Below are positions 24,151 through 32,657 of a DNA stretch of 64,000 nucleotides, one piece after another. The notes beneath the pieces were generated by a model that ran no database searches, had not been told where the DNA came from, and saw only the letters and a list, made by a program, of their open reading frames with translations. How positions within the stretch are numbered: position 1 is the first letter of the stretch; the number at the start of each line of letters is the position of its first letter. The stretch is from JBCCAG01 sp050331115. Its GTDB lineage: Bacteria; Cyanobacteriota; Cyanobacteriia; CAKZMO01. The stretch covers positions 1 through 64,000 of the forward strand of contig JBHJHD010000093.1 of assembly GCA_050331115.1 (NCBI GenBank), in the 5' to 3' direction. The position numbers and the translations under genes are program-made.

Positions 24151-24310
24151 AAAAAACCAATCCTTACGTAACGGTTGAAGCGCACCCGAGGTTAACACAG
24201 CTCGTCAAAGGATCGAGCTGCAGGTGCTTTGACTCTATTCTAAGGAAGTCTTCAGGGAGTCTGCGACGAGTTGCCCCACAAAATCTTGGGGATAACCGCA
24301 CGGGGGACGG

Positions 24311-24338
24311 CGTCGCGGCTAGGGCGTCGCGGCTAGGG
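24311..24338. repeat. 14-bp perfect tandem repeat downstream of psaK
   Basis: CGTCGCGGCTAGGG twice (24311-24324, 24325-24338), ending 4 bp before the psaK stop. Confidence 0.9.
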
Positions 24339-24342
24339 CAGC

Positions 24343-24612
24343 CTAAAGCAGGCCCGCGTTCACTAGCCCGAGAATGACGCCAGCGCCCAGAATATGGCCG
24401 AAGCTCATGGTGGCGAGCAGTTCGGGAATGCCAAAGCCGCTGAAGATAGCCGGCATCTCCACCGGCAGCCCCGGGCCGCGCCCCCGATTTTGAATCGCGT
24501 AGTACCCTATGGCGATCGCAAATAGATTGCAGGCAATCATGATTAGCGCCACGCTAGGGGACCAGTCGAAGGTTTTAGGCGCTGTTGGCGCGATAGCGAC
24601 CCAGGTTGGCAT
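24343..24612 (-). CDS. psaK: Photosystem I subunit PsaK
   Basis: 89 residues, normal for PsaK. It is a peripheral two-helix subunit at the edge of the photosystem I core in the thylakoid membrane. Seen: the N-terminal WSPSVALIMIACNLFAIAIG helix, a loop, and the C-terminal MSFGHILGAGVILGLVNAG helix, where SFGHILGAG is the family hallmark. The ATG at 24612 has AGAGGA 5 nt upstream. Many cyanobacteria have two PsaK forms, one induced by high light; I cannot tell which this is. The leader contains an inverted repeat (24640-24683). Confidence 0.93.
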   Translation of the reverse strand: MPTWVAIAPTAPKTFDWSPSVALIMIACNLFAIAIGYYAIQNRGRGPGLPVEMPAIFSGFGIPELLATMSFGHILGAGVILGLVNAGLL

Positions 24613-24639
24613 AATGTCCTCTTTGTAATTCTTAACGTG

Positions 24640-24683
24640 ACTGTCTCAGGGCTGTTTAAATGAGACCGTTTCAGTGAGACAGT
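24640..24683 (-). promoter_or_regulatory. Inverted repeat in the psaK leader
   Basis: ACTGTCTCA (24640-24648) and TGAGACAGT (24675-24683) are perfect 9-bp inverted arms separated by 26 nt, located 28-71 nt upstream of the psaK start. They could form a leader hairpin in psaK mRNA or be a dyad for a regulator. Function is not shown. Confidence 0.4.
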
Positions 24684-24704
24684 GGTGCAGGCTGCTGCGG
24701 CTCA

Positions 24705-24732
24705 ATCATACCTAAACGACCGCTTGGGAAAA
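24705..24732 (-). promoter_or_regulatory. psaK: Candidate psaK promoter
   Basis: On the minus strand TATGAT (24710-24705) is a good -10; a poor -35, TTTTCC (24732-24727), sits 16 nt upstream. It would give a leader of nearly 90 nt that includes the inverted repeat. Weak evidence. Confidence 0.25.
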
Positions 24733-24755
24733 GGCGAACTTAGCAAAAAGTGAAC

Positions 24756-24799
24756 TTTGGCGAGATTACAGTTTGGCGAGATTACAGTTTGGCGAGATA
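24756..24799 (+). repeat. 16-bp tandem repeat just upstream of trpF
   Basis: TTTGGCGAGATTACAG at 24756 and 24772, and a partial third copy at 24788, ending 11 nt before the trpF ATG. Confidence 0.88.
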
Positions 24800-24810
24800 T
24801 AGAAAACGCT

Positions 24811-25464
24811 ATGCAGATCAAAATTTGTGGCATTACCCGGCCTGACCAGGCGGTGGCGATCGCCCAGCTGGGCGCAACGGCTTTAGGCTTTATTTGCGTA
24901 CCGACGTCTCCCCGCTACGTGACGCCAGGGCAAATTCGCAACATAGCCCAAGCGCTGCAGGCCCATCCGCAGACCGCAGCGGTGCAGCGCATTGGCGTGT
25001 TTGTCGATGCATCTGCCGACCAAGTCTGCGACACCTTAGCGGAGGCCCAGCTTACGGGGGCGCAGCTCCACGGCAGCGAGTCCCCACAGACCTGCCGGCG
25101 GCTGCGGCAGCTGCGCCCCGACATTGAGCTCATCAAGGCCTTCCGGCTGCGATCGCCCGCGTCCCTCCCTGGGATTGAGGCCTACGGAGATAGCGTTGAC
25201 GCGCTGCTGCTAGATGCCTTCCACCCCAGCGCCCACGGCGGCACCGGAAAAACGCTTAACTGGGCTGCCCTACAGAATTTTCGGCCTCAGCAGCCCTGGT
25301 TTTTGGCGGGAGGGCTAACGCCCGATAACGTTACAGCGGCGCTCACCCAGCTCCAGCCCAGCGGCATCGATCTCTCTAGCGGGGTTGAAGACGCTCCAGG
25401 ACAGAAGAATCTTGACCTCGTAAGGCGGCTGTTCTCAACGCTCCGGGACTTTCGCAAGGAATAG
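24811..25464 (+). CDS. trpF: Phosphoribosylanthranilate isomerase
   Basis: 217 residues. It catalyses the Amadori rearrangement of phosphoribosylanthranilate in tryptophan synthesis; TIM barrel. Seen: MQIKICGITRPDQA with the catalytic Cys, LGFICVPTSPRYV, VQRIGVFVDA, LLLDAF with the catalytic Asp, GGTGKTLNW and PWFLAGGLTPDNV, GIDLSSGVED. The ATG at 24811 is used because it directly begins the KICGIT strand; the frame is open to 24757 but that part is the 16-bp repeat. No strong ribosome site is visible. Confidence 0.94.
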   Translation: MQIKICGITRPDQAVAIAQLGATALGFICVPTSPRYVTPGQIRNIAQALQAHPQTAAVQRIGVFVDASADQVCDTLAEAQLTGAQLHGSESPQTCRRLRQLRPDIELIKAFRLRSPASLPGIEAYGDSVDALLLDAFHPSAHGGTGKTLNWAALQNFRPQQPWFLAGGLTPDNVTAALTQLQPSGIDLSSGVEDAPGQKNLDLVRRLFSTLRDFRKE

Positions 25465-25685
25465 CGCCCTGCCGGGAACTCTACCGGATGTGCTATGCCA
25501 CTGTGAAGAAAACTAAATCTGAGTGTAAAGAAATTCAGATGATAGATGGCTAACATTTGGCTAAAACGGTAAAATCAGATACAGAAATTGAATCGTTTAC
25601 CCTCAGAAACGGTTCACAAGACGCCTAGTGAATTGAACCGACCGTTCTTCAAGGCAGCAGTATCACAAATTCATTGGGAGACATG

Positions 25686-26099
25686 ATGAAACTTTCCTAT
25701 CGCGGTATTTCCTATACTCAATCGCCCCTAGCCGTAGAGCAGATGGAGTCTGACTTGAGCGGCAGCTATCGGGGTCACCAATTCAAGTTTGGCTATCCCC
25801 GCCATATTCCAGCCTCACATCCTGTGGTAGCCCTGTCCTATCGCGGCGTTCCCTACCAAACTACGGCTACCGGCGATGTTCAGCCCGTCCGTCCGTCTCA
25901 GCCCCAGCCGCTGCGCGACCTCGCCGCCCTGCGCGAGCGCGAACCTCAGATGCAGCAGCGGGCCGTCATGCAGGATCTTGCCGCTGTGCACCACCGGAAC
26001 CTGTACGAGATGCTGGAGCGCCGCATTCAGTCGGCTCGCGCTAAGGGCGACCAGAGCCTGGTAGAGCAGCTTGAGCAAGAGCGCCGCCAGATGGTATAG
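25686..26099 (+). CDS. DUF4278 domain protein
   Basis: 137 residues. The N-terminus MKLSYRGISYTQSP and a second copy of the motif at about 44-55 (ALSYRGVPYQT) are DUF4278 hallmarks (L-x-YRGV-x-Y). The last 60 residues form a charged, probably helical segment (LYEMLERRIQSARAKGDQ). The ATG at 25686 is preceded by GGGAG at 25676-25680; ATG 25683 and TTG 25674 are in-frame alternatives. The function of this cyanobacterial family is unknown. It stands alone, facing the CobO-like gene. Confidence 0.8.
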   Translation: MKLSYRGISYTQSPLAVEQMESDLSGSYRGHQFKFGYPRHIPASHPVVALSYRGVPYQTTATGDVQPVRPSQPQPLRDLAALREREPQMQQRAVMQDLAAVHHRNLYEMLERRIQSARAKGDQSLVEQLEQERRQMV

Positions 26100-26186
26100 C
26101 AAAAAGCAGCTAGACCAACGCAATATGGGGGCTTGGCGCTGCTGAGCCCTTTCAAATTGTCAGCCTCTCTCCTTTAGAAGCCCGGT

Positions 26187-27350
26187 CTAAAAATCGACCC
26201 CCCGCTTGAGGTTAATGCCCTTCTCGGCATAGTGCTTGTGGCAAAACACCTCAGAGTGGATGCTGGCTAGATCAAAGTATGCCGGCTGGTGCTTACACCG
26301 CCCCGTGATAATAACGCTGGTGTCCTTGGGCTTGCGCAGCAGCGTCTGAACAATGGGCTCCGCCGGCAGCAGCTCTAGGTCAACCGTGGGGTTGAGCTCA
26401 TCTAGAATCAGCGTTTTGTAGAGCCCAGAGGCGATCGCCGCTCGGGTAATTTCCCAGCCCCGCTCCGCCTCAATATAGTCGAGCTCTTGCTGCTGACCCC
26501 GCCAGACGATGGCGTCGCGGCCGCACCGCTGGTGGTCTACCAAGGCGGGGTAGCTCTGGCGCAGCGCCGCTATGGCGGCATCTTCTGTATAGCCCCGCCC
26601 GCCTTTGAGCCACTGCATAATCAGCACCCGGTGGGATTTATCCTGGCTAATGCCTCGCCCAATGGCCTGCAGGGCCTTTCCCAAGGCGCTGGTTGATTTG
26701 CCTTTGCCGTCGCCGGTATAAATTTCGATGCCTTTGATGTCGTAGAGGTCGCTGGAATGCTCGTAGCGGCGCATCTCCGAGTGAAGATCCGCGACGTCGA
26801 GCAGCGCGGCAGGCGCGCTGCGCCCGGTAGCAATAATTTCTAGATGCTCGGGCTTGCTCGCTAGGGTCTGGGCCACCTCGTCTGCGGACAGCAGCCCTAG
26901 ATCGAGCACCGGGTTCAGCTCGTCGAGAACCACCACAGAATAGAGGCCAGAGGCGATCGCCCCCTTGGCCACGTCCCAACCTCTTTGAGCTTCCTGGCGA
27001 TCGAAGCGGGTGATTCCCTGGGCGTCAAAAAACTCTCCCCGCCCGGTGCGCACCTGGTCGATTAAATGGGGGAAGCCCTGCTGCAGAGCATCAATCGCGG
27101 CGTCCTCATCGTAGGGCCGCCCCGGACCCTTGAGAAAGCGCAGCAGCAGCACCCGCGACTGGATGCCGGTTTGAATGCCAAGGCCAATGGACCTAAGAAC
27201 GACCCCGAGCGCCGCCTGGGATTTTCCTTTGCCGTCCCCGTCATAGACGTGTACTTGTCCCGTCAGGCGGCCGAACTGCGCCTGGGCGGTTTTAATTCCG
27301 ATGCCTCGTCCCGTTGACTTGGTGCCTGTCCTGCCCATGGCTTTTGTCAT
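26187..27350 (-). CDS. Tandem-domain cob(I)alamin adenosyltransferase (CobO/BtuR type)
   Basis: 387 residues, about twice a normal CobO. It has two complete repeats of the family: P-loop GDGKGKS at 38-44 and again at about 211-218, each followed by a D-E-D-AAI segment, a basic/aromatic stretch, an ERGW- or QRGWD-type helix, VVLDELNP or LILDELNP, and IIATGR or VIITGR. CobO transfers the adenosyl group of ATP to cobalt of corrinoids. Both halves keep the P-loop and the DELNP motif, so both may be active or form an internal dimer. No cobalamin riboswitch was found upstream. Confidence 0.85.
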   Translation of the reverse strand: MTKAMGRTGTKSTGRGIGIKTAQAQFGRLTGQVHVYDGDGKGKSQAALGVVLRSIGLGIQTGIQSRVLLLRFLKGPGRPYDEDAAIDALQQGFPHLIDQVRTGRGEFFDAQGITRFDRQEAQRGWDVAKGAIASGLYSVVVLDELNPVLDLGLLSADEVAQTLASKPEHLEIIATGRSAPAALLDVADLHSEMRRYEHSSDLYDIKGIEIYTGDGKGKSTSALGKALQAIGRGISQDKSHRVLIMQWLKGGRGYTEDAAIAALRQSYPALVDHQRCGRDAIVWRGQQQELDYIEAERGWEITRAAIASGLYKTLILDELNPTVDLELLPAEPIVQTLLRKPKDTSVIITGRCKHQPAYFDLASIHSEVFCHKHYAEKGINLKRGVDF

Positions 27351-27660
27351 AACTTGCTCTTCCCGTAGCGTTGGGTTGCAGTTGTCAGGCTGCTTTTAGG
27401 ATAGCTCTAGCGCCAGCCTTTAGCACTTTAGCAACTTGGACGCTATATGCGTACCTATAGATATTTTACAGCTCTATATCTAGACTTTTACTTTGGCGTT
27501 TGCTTTGGTTTCTACTAGGGCTTGTGCTGGCGGGGTTGGTCACGCCAGTACAGGCCGTGCCAGTCGCAAGCCGTGCCAGTATAGTTAAAGCTGTGGAGGA
27601 TCACAGCGCAGAAGCGCTGCCCGAGCACCACGGCCCCGAGAGCAGGTACCGAGACGATTG
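27351..27660. other. Intergenic region between divergent cobO-like gene and fraC
   Basis: 310 bp. The middle (27440-27490) is AT-rich with TATAGATATT- and TATATCTAG-like stretches that could hold divergent -10 elements. No conserved RNA was recognised. Confidence 0.45.
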
Positions 27661-28251
27661 ATGGCTGTCTACCTACTTCCGCTCAAAGTAATATCGACGC
27701 AGGCGCTCATGCTGCTGTTTGTGATTGCCGTAGAGTCCGTAGTGCTGCGACGGCGGCTTAAGTTTCCGCCTCGGCGGAGCGTCGAGTATGCGATGTCACT
27801 AAACCTGCTGTCGCTGGTGATCGGCTGGCTGGTATTCTTTGTGGCAATAGCGCTGCTGGGGGATAGCCCGTCCGCTAATGCGATTGAAACCGATCTCATT
27901 AACCTGCTGTTTCTCAACGGGCAGCTTCCCAACACCTTCCTCTGGATCGTGATTGCGGGGTTTATTACCTTTTTTGTAACCGTATTTATTGAAATATCTG
28001 GATTCTTTCAGCTTCAACAGCTGCGGGGTGAGCAGAAGCAGATTGAGGTGCGCTACGGGCAGCGCAAGCCCAGGTTCCCCATGGGCTACCGCAGAGGGAC
28101 GATGACGGGGCAGCCCGAGACAAAACCGGCCTACGCCATTCTAATTGCCAATGCCACGAGCTATAGCCTCATGCTAACTGTGCTGATTGTCCTACAGCTG
28201 ATAGACCCCCTGGGGGACGGGCCGCTGCGGCTCATTGCCCCGTCCTGGTAA
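27661..28251 (+). CDS. fraC: Filament integrity protein FraC
   Basis: 196 residues, integral membrane. It is needed in filamentous cyanobacteria for long filaments and cell-cell transfer. Hydrophobic helices lie at about 9-25, 44-65, 93-117 and 165-183. The N-terminus (LPLKVISTQALMLLFVIAVE) and YAMSLNLLSLVIGWLVFF match the family as I recall it. The identity is reinforced by the next two genes, which look like fraD and fraE in the known order. The ATG at 27661 is used; a TTG directly precedes it. FraC, FraD and FraE are described at the septa between cells. Confidence 0.85.
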   Translation: MAVYLLPLKVISTQALMLLFVIAVESVVLRRRLKFPPRRSVEYAMSLNLLSLVIGWLVFFVAIALLGDSPSANAIETDLINLLFLNGQLPNTFLWIVIAGFITFFVTVFIEISGFFQLQQLRGEQKQIEVRYGQRKPRFPMGYRRGTMTGQPETKPAYAILIANATSYSLMLTVLIVLQLIDPLGDGPLRLIAPSW

Positions 28252-28275
28252 CCTCTTTTGAGCCAAGCTCCAGCT

Positions 28276-29373
28276 ATGCCCAAGATACCGACGTCTACCG
28301 ACTTAGTGAAGCATGCCGCTAGCGCCGCTAACACTTCCCGGCAGCACCTGTGGCAAACCATCAGGCCAGATCAGTCGCTTTCCTGGCAAACCCTGCTGTT
28401 TCTGTGCCTGTTTTCTTGGCTGATGGCGCTGTTGACCTCCGACGCATCGCTGCAGCCCGACGCCCCAACGTTAGGTATCGGGAAGGTCTCACTGAGCAGC
28501 TCCCCCACAAAGTATGCTCTGTTCACCATGGGGTGGATTTTTCTAACGCTAGCGATCGCCTGGCTGCTGAGCAAGGCGCGCTGGAAGATTCCCCTGTTCG
28601 AACTAGAGCTGCGCCCGGCGGCCTGGGCCGCCGCCGCTGTTGCCTGCATTTTTGCGTTTCAGGCGTGGCACGAGGATAATTTCGAGCCGGCCCTGACGTT
28701 TTGGCCTATCTTGGCGGCGATATTCTATCTATTTCCTCGCTGCTTTAGCGCAAAGGACGGTCGCAAGATGCCTAAAGCGTCTGAGCGCCAGCACCTGCTG
28801 ATTATTGTGCTGATCAGCCTGCTGCTGAGCTGCTGGATTCGGTTTAGCTTTCTCGTGGGCGACTGGGTTGAGGGCTACAGCAGCGCCTTTAAGCCACTGC
28901 TGCCGGGGTTAGAAATCGACAGCGGCCTGGAGGAGGGCTTCACAGAGGAGGGGACAGCCGGCGACGGGGCTGGGGCGACCGCCCCGATCTCTGAGCCCGC
29001 CGCTCCAGCACCTCCTACGCCGCCCGCCCGCGCCCGACCTGCCGAGATCGCCGAATCTATTGTTGCTAGTCAGCTAGAAGCCCAGCCCCTGCCCGAGATT
29101 CGCCAGCGCTTGCAGACTGACCCCGCGCTAGCCGAAGCTTTGAATGCTCGATTTAGCGATGCGTTAATCAACGCTCAGCAAAACCCGGGCTGGACGCTCC
29201 AGATATCCCAGGTTGTGCCGTCACCGCTGTCGTTTCAGCTCCAGGTGACGCCGCCCGCTGCCGCACAGGGGGACGCCCAGGTCACCTACAAGACCTGCCG
29301 CGTTTTGCCGGTAGAGAACCCCGGCGGCGCTCAGCTCAGTCGGCTGGTCTGCAGCGCCGCCGCCCCGCAATAA
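28276..29373 (+). CDS. fraD: Septal junction protein FraD (DUF5357)
   Basis: 365 residues from the ATG at 28276 (TTG at 28258 would add six). FraD is a structural component of septal junctions in filamentous cyanobacteria. Five hydrophobic helices occupy about residues 35-200 (for example WQTLLFLCLFSWLMALL and LLIIVLISLLLSCWIRF). A Pro/Ala-rich linker follows and a soluble C-terminal domain of about 110 residues ends in two Cys. That linker-plus-domain would face the periplasm. It lies 24 bp after fraC and 12 bp before fraE, so one operon. Confidence 0.85.
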   Translation: MPKIPTSTDLVKHAASAANTSRQHLWQTIRPDQSLSWQTLLFLCLFSWLMALLTSDASLQPDAPTLGIGKVSLSSSPTKYALFTMGWIFLTLAIAWLLSKARWKIPLFELELRPAAWAAAAVACIFAFQAWHEDNFEPALTFWPILAAIFYLFPRCFSAKDGRKMPKASERQHLLIIVLISLLLSCWIRFSFLVGDWVEGYSSAFKPLLPGLEIDSGLEEGFTEEGTAGDGAGATAPISEPAAPAPPTPPARARPAEIAESIVASQLEAQPLPEIRQRLQTDPALAEALNARFSDALINAQQNPGWTLQISQVVPSPLSFQLQVTPPAAAQGDAQVTYKTCRVLPVENPGGAQLSRLVCSAAAPQ

Positions 29374-29385
29374 GGTTTTGGCCCT

Positions 29386-30162
29386 ATGTCTCTAAGCCGA
29401 CTGCTCGCGATCGCCGTCAACGTATTCCGCGAGGTGATTCGCGATCGCATTCTCTATTTGATCGGTCTCTATGGCGCTGCTCTCCTGCTTTTGGCGACCC
29501 TGCTGCCCAAGGTGGCGGCCAATACCCAAGACAAAATTTTGCTAGACGTGGGTCTGGCGGCGATCGCCCTCATTGGTCTGGCCACCACCATTTTTGTGGG
29601 AACGGGGTTGGTCAATAAAGAGATCGCCAGGCGCACCATCTATGTGCTGATGGCTAAACCAGTGAGCCCCGTAGAGCTCGTAGTGGGTAAGCATCTAGGG
29701 CTGACGGCGGTGCTCGGCGTTCTGGTGGGCGCTATGACCGCCATCTATCTCCTGCAGCTGAGCTTTAGCGGCATTGCCTACCCCACGGGCAGCCTGCTGC
29801 TGTCAGCGGTCTACACCCTGCTGGAGCTGTCGCTGATTACGGCGGTAGCGATTCTCTTTAGCGTCGTCACCAGTCCCCTGTTGGCCAACCTGCTTACCCT
29901 AGCGGTCTATTTGATGGGTCAGCTCAGCCCGGATCTAATCGAGCTCAGCAAGCTCGCCGATGGCCCGACGACGCGCCTCGTCGAGTCGCTTTACCTAGTG
30001 CTGCCCGATCTGTCGCGCCTCAACTGGCGCAATCAGGCGGTCTACGGCCCAGATCTGCTGCCCGAGCCCGGTGTGCTGGCGGGGCACGCCCTCTATGGCC
30101 TCCTCTACATTGCTGTCGTGCTGGCGATCGCCAGCGGTATTTTCAGCCGCCGCGAGTTTTAG
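29386..30162 (+). CDS. fraE: ABC-2 type permease FraE
   Basis: 258 residues, six hydrophobic helices, ABC-2 permease fold. The beginning (LLAIAVNVFREVIRDRILYLIGLYG) and RRTIYVLMAKPVSPVELVVGKH are typical. FraE is the third gene of the fraCDE operon and is required for filament integrity in Anabaena. No ABC ATPase gene is adjacent; the partner must be elsewhere. The ATG at 29386 lies 12 bp after fraD. Confidence 0.87.
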   Translation: MSLSRLLAIAVNVFREVIRDRILYLIGLYGAALLLLATLLPKVAANTQDKILLDVGLAAIALIGLATTIFVGTGLVNKEIARRTIYVLMAKPVSPVELVVGKHLGLTAVLGVLVGAMTAIYLLQLSFSGIAYPTGSLLLSAVYTLLELSLITAVAILFSVVTSPLLANLLTLAVYLMGQLSPDLIELSKLADGPTTRLVESLYLVLPDLSRLNWRNQAVYGPDLLPEPGVLAGHALYGLLYIAVVLAIASGIFSRREF

Positions 30163-30201
30163 CGATTGCAGTGGGCGGGGCCGGCATTGCGGGTGCTGGG
30201 G

Positions 30202-30864
30202 CTATCTGGTGCCGGGACCATCGCTATCGGGGTTGACGGCGCTGGCGGTCATCATGCCCCAGAGCCAGTTGATTTTGTAGCGGGCGATCGCAATATTCTG
30301 CAGCCCTGAGCCCTGCAGCATCGTCTGACATTCGGCCCCGCTGTAGGCCCGAACGTGGGCGCGGTTAAAGCGCAGCAGCAGGTCGCAAATTTGGCAGGTT
30401 AGATAGTCGTGGCACCAGTCTGTGATCACCACCTGGCCACCGGGCCGGAGCACCCGCCTAATTTCGCCGAGGGCCCGTTGGGGATTGCGGAAGTAGTGAA
30501 ACGCGCTAGTGGACACCACCACATCCACAGTGCTATCGGCCAGGGGGAGTCCCTCGGCGCTGCCCACCCGTAGCGCCACGGTCTTGGGCAGCTTTTTCTG
30601 AGCCATCTGAAGCATTTCTGCACAGGTGTCCACACCGGTCACCTGCGCCGCGGGCGCCCGCGCTAGCAGCCGATGAATAAGCGTACCCGTGCCGCAGCCC
30701 AGGTCCAAAACACGGTCCTCCCCCCGCAGCTGCATCCGCTTGAGCGTTTCTGCAATGGTGGCCTCTACGTAAAACGACCAGCGGCGATCATAGCGATGGG
30801 CAAGCTGAGCGTATTCGGTTTGAATGGGGTCGCGGTATGCGGGTTTAATCATAGACGATTTCAT
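30202..30864 (-). CDS. Class I SAM-dependent methyltransferase
   Basis: 220 residues. Motif I is VLDLGCGTGTLIHRLL, followed by VTGVDTCAEML (acidic end of strand 2), VGSAEGLPLAD and VDVVVSTSAFHYF; RRVLRPGGQVVITDW is the post-motif typical of UbiE-like enzymes. The substrate cannot be told; quinone or small-molecule methylation is common in this group. It faces fraE across a 39-bp gap and is divergent from the exported TPR gene. ATG 30852 is an in-frame alternative start. Confidence 0.85.
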   Translation of the reverse strand: MKSSMIKPAYRDPIQTEYAQLAHRYDRRWSFYVEATIAETLKRMQLRGEDRVLDLGCGTGTLIHRLLARAPAAQVTGVDTCAEMLQMAQKKLPKTVALRVGSAEGLPLADSTVDVVVSTSAFHYFRNPQRALGEIRRVLRPGGQVVITDWCHDYLTCQICDLLLRFNRAHVRAYSGAECQTMLQGSGLQNIAIARYKINWLWGMMTASAVNPDSDGPGTR

Positions 30865-30950
30865 TAGGTGGCTATAATATCCTACTCAACGGCAAACTCC
30901 CGGCTTAGAATGGTGTCGCAGCAGCGCTGTGTAAAAACGCAACCCCCTCT

Positions 30951-31907
30951 ATGCCAATGATTTCTCTGACGCAATGGGCTCGGCGACTCACCCTGGCCGC
31001 AGGCACCCTATCTCTGGCGATCGCCGCCGCCCTGCCCGCTAGCGCCGATCCGTTTCGCTCCGATAGCCCCCGCCAGCTTGACCCCGATGTGGAAGCGGCG
31101 TTCGACGCTATGTTTAAGGCGGGCGACTATCAGCAGGCCGACGGGCTGCTGCAGAACGCCAGCGAGAGCGAGCCGCTTACCCACGCCATGCAGGCCACCC
31201 TCGCCTATCTGAGCGAGGACTGGGACCAGCTGGGCCAAGAGGCTGACCAAACCCTAGCAAGCGCCACGCAGCTGCTTGAGCAAGACCCGCTCCGGGGGCA
31301 CCTCTATACGGCTGTGGGTCACTTTATGCAGGGCGGTCATGCCCTATCCACCCAAGACGCCGTCAGCGCCACGCCGCTAGTGCTCAACAAGCTGCGGCTG
31401 GTCTTTGACCACTTTGAGCAGGCCACTGAAATCGATCCGAGCGACCCAGAGCTGAACCTGATTCGCGGCTACATGGACCTGCTGCTGGCGGTCAATTTAC
31501 CCTTCTCTAGCCCCGACGAAGCGATCGACAAGTTCAGCAGCTTTGGTGCCCCGGCCCACCTGGTCAACCGCGGCCTAGCCATTGCCTACCGGGACTTAAA
31601 CCAATACGATCAGGCGATCGCTTCTATCGACCAGGCCCTACAGCAGGCCCCCAGCAACCCAGATCTGTACTACCTGAAGGCGCAAATTCTTCGCCTTCAG
31701 GGGGACCTGGACGGCAGCGTGCAGCTCTTCAACCAGGCCCTCAAGCAGCAGGCGCAGCTGCCCACCAACCTCGCCAATCAAATTGCTCGGGAGATGTGCC
31801 GCACCCGCCGCGATTTAGAGGGGGAGGGCCCCAACTGCGACAGCTGGGTCGGCCGCTGGCGGGAGCGGGTCGACAGCCGCGCCAATGCCCGGCCTGGGGC
31901 TGAATAG
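30951..31907 (+). CDS. Exported TPR-repeat protein (Sll0314/Alr1548-like)
   Basis: 318 residues. A signal peptide is clear (about 1-32, hydrophobic core LTLAAGTLSLAIAAALPASA, cleavage after ASA). The mature part is helical, with TPR-like units; the best one is AIAYRDLNQYDQAIASIDQAL plus DLYYLKAQILRLQGDLDG at about 203-255. Two Cys near the C-terminus (MCRTRRDLEGEGPNC) may form a disulfide. It resembles a cyanobacterial periplasmic TPR family; function unknown. It faces the cysteine-repeat gene. Confidence 0.75.
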   Translation: MPMISLTQWARRLTLAAGTLSLAIAAALPASADPFRSDSPRQLDPDVEAAFDAMFKAGDYQQADGLLQNASESEPLTHAMQATLAYLSEDWDQLGQEADQTLASATQLLEQDPLRGHLYTAVGHFMQGGHALSTQDAVSATPLVLNKLRLVFDHFEQATEIDPSDPELNLIRGYMDLLLAVNLPFSSPDEAIDKFSSFGAPAHLVNRGLAIAYRDLNQYDQAIASIDQALQQAPSNPDLYYLKAQILRLQGDLDGSVQLFNQALKQQAQLPTNLANQIAREMCRTRRDLEGEGPNCDSWVGRWRERVDSRANARPGAE

Positions 31908-31924
31908 TGGCCTAGAGTTGGGGC

Positions 31925-32548
31925 TTAAGGCTCGAGGCTATCGAGGTCAACCTGGGGCATCGTGGCTGGGACCGTAGCCTCAATGCCCTCTAGGCCTGGA
32001 ATAAACAAATTGGGGACGCTGTAATTAGCCTCGACGCATTCATCCATGATGGCGATCGGGGCGGCCTCAGCATCCCCCCGAATACCTCTGACACAGTCAG
32101 AAAAGCGCGCCGGCAGTAGGCTACGGGTGCAGTAGGCGAGCGCGTCGTCAGAAAATTCCTGATTGAAGGTCTTGTCTACGTCCGTTACGCAGTCTGCGAG
32201 TTCGTCAGGGCGGCGCACCCGCAGGCAGGCTCCCAGCGCCGAATCGGCGACGATGGTCGTGTCATCATTGATCTCCTCGACGCAGTCTGCAACCTCATCT
32301 GGGTCAAACGCTGCTGCGCAGACGTCAACAGCATTAGTGGTCTCGATGCCACTTTCCTGCAGGTCTCGCACGCAGTCGCCGTAGTCATCAGCATTAATCG
32401 CGCCTCTTGGGTTAATCACGCCAGCCGGATTAAATGGTCTCGCTAAAGCGATAGGGCTGACGAGCCCTTGGCCTAAAGCACCTACGGCTGCGATGGCTAA
32501 ACATCGGCCCCAGAGGGGCACTGTGCCAGTAAAAGCAAAGCGTTGCAT
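31925..32548 (-). CDS. Exported cysteine-repeat protein, unknown function
   Basis: 207 residues from the ATG at 32548, which has GGAAAG about 8 nt upstream. The N-terminal signal peptide (about 1-37) ends in ALA. The mature part has four units of about 30 residues, each with DCV or an equivalent and a second Cys 18-20 residues later: CVRDLQ...DVC, CVEEIN...GAC, CVTDVD...AYC, CVRGIR...DEC. The mature protein is strongly acidic. Eight paired cysteines suggest four disulfide loops in the periplasm or cell wall. I do not know a named family. Confidence 0.7.
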   Translation of the reverse strand: MQRFAFTGTVPLWGRCLAIAAVGALGQGLVSPIALARPFNPAGVINPRGAINADDYGDCVRDLQESGIETTNAVDVCAAAFDPDEVADCVEEINDDTTIVADSALGACLRVRRPDELADCVTDVDKTFNQEFSDDALAYCTRSLLPARFSDCVRGIRGDAEAAPIAIMDECVEANYSVPNLFIPGLEGIEATVPATMPQVDLDSLEP

Positions 32549-32657
32549 AGTTGAACTTTCCTGTAGAGCGATGTCTATACGTAATCCTGACATGCTGCGC
32601 CAAATCCTGACGCTTTTGAATCAAGTTTAACCGGGGGCGACCCGGGCCAGCATAATG

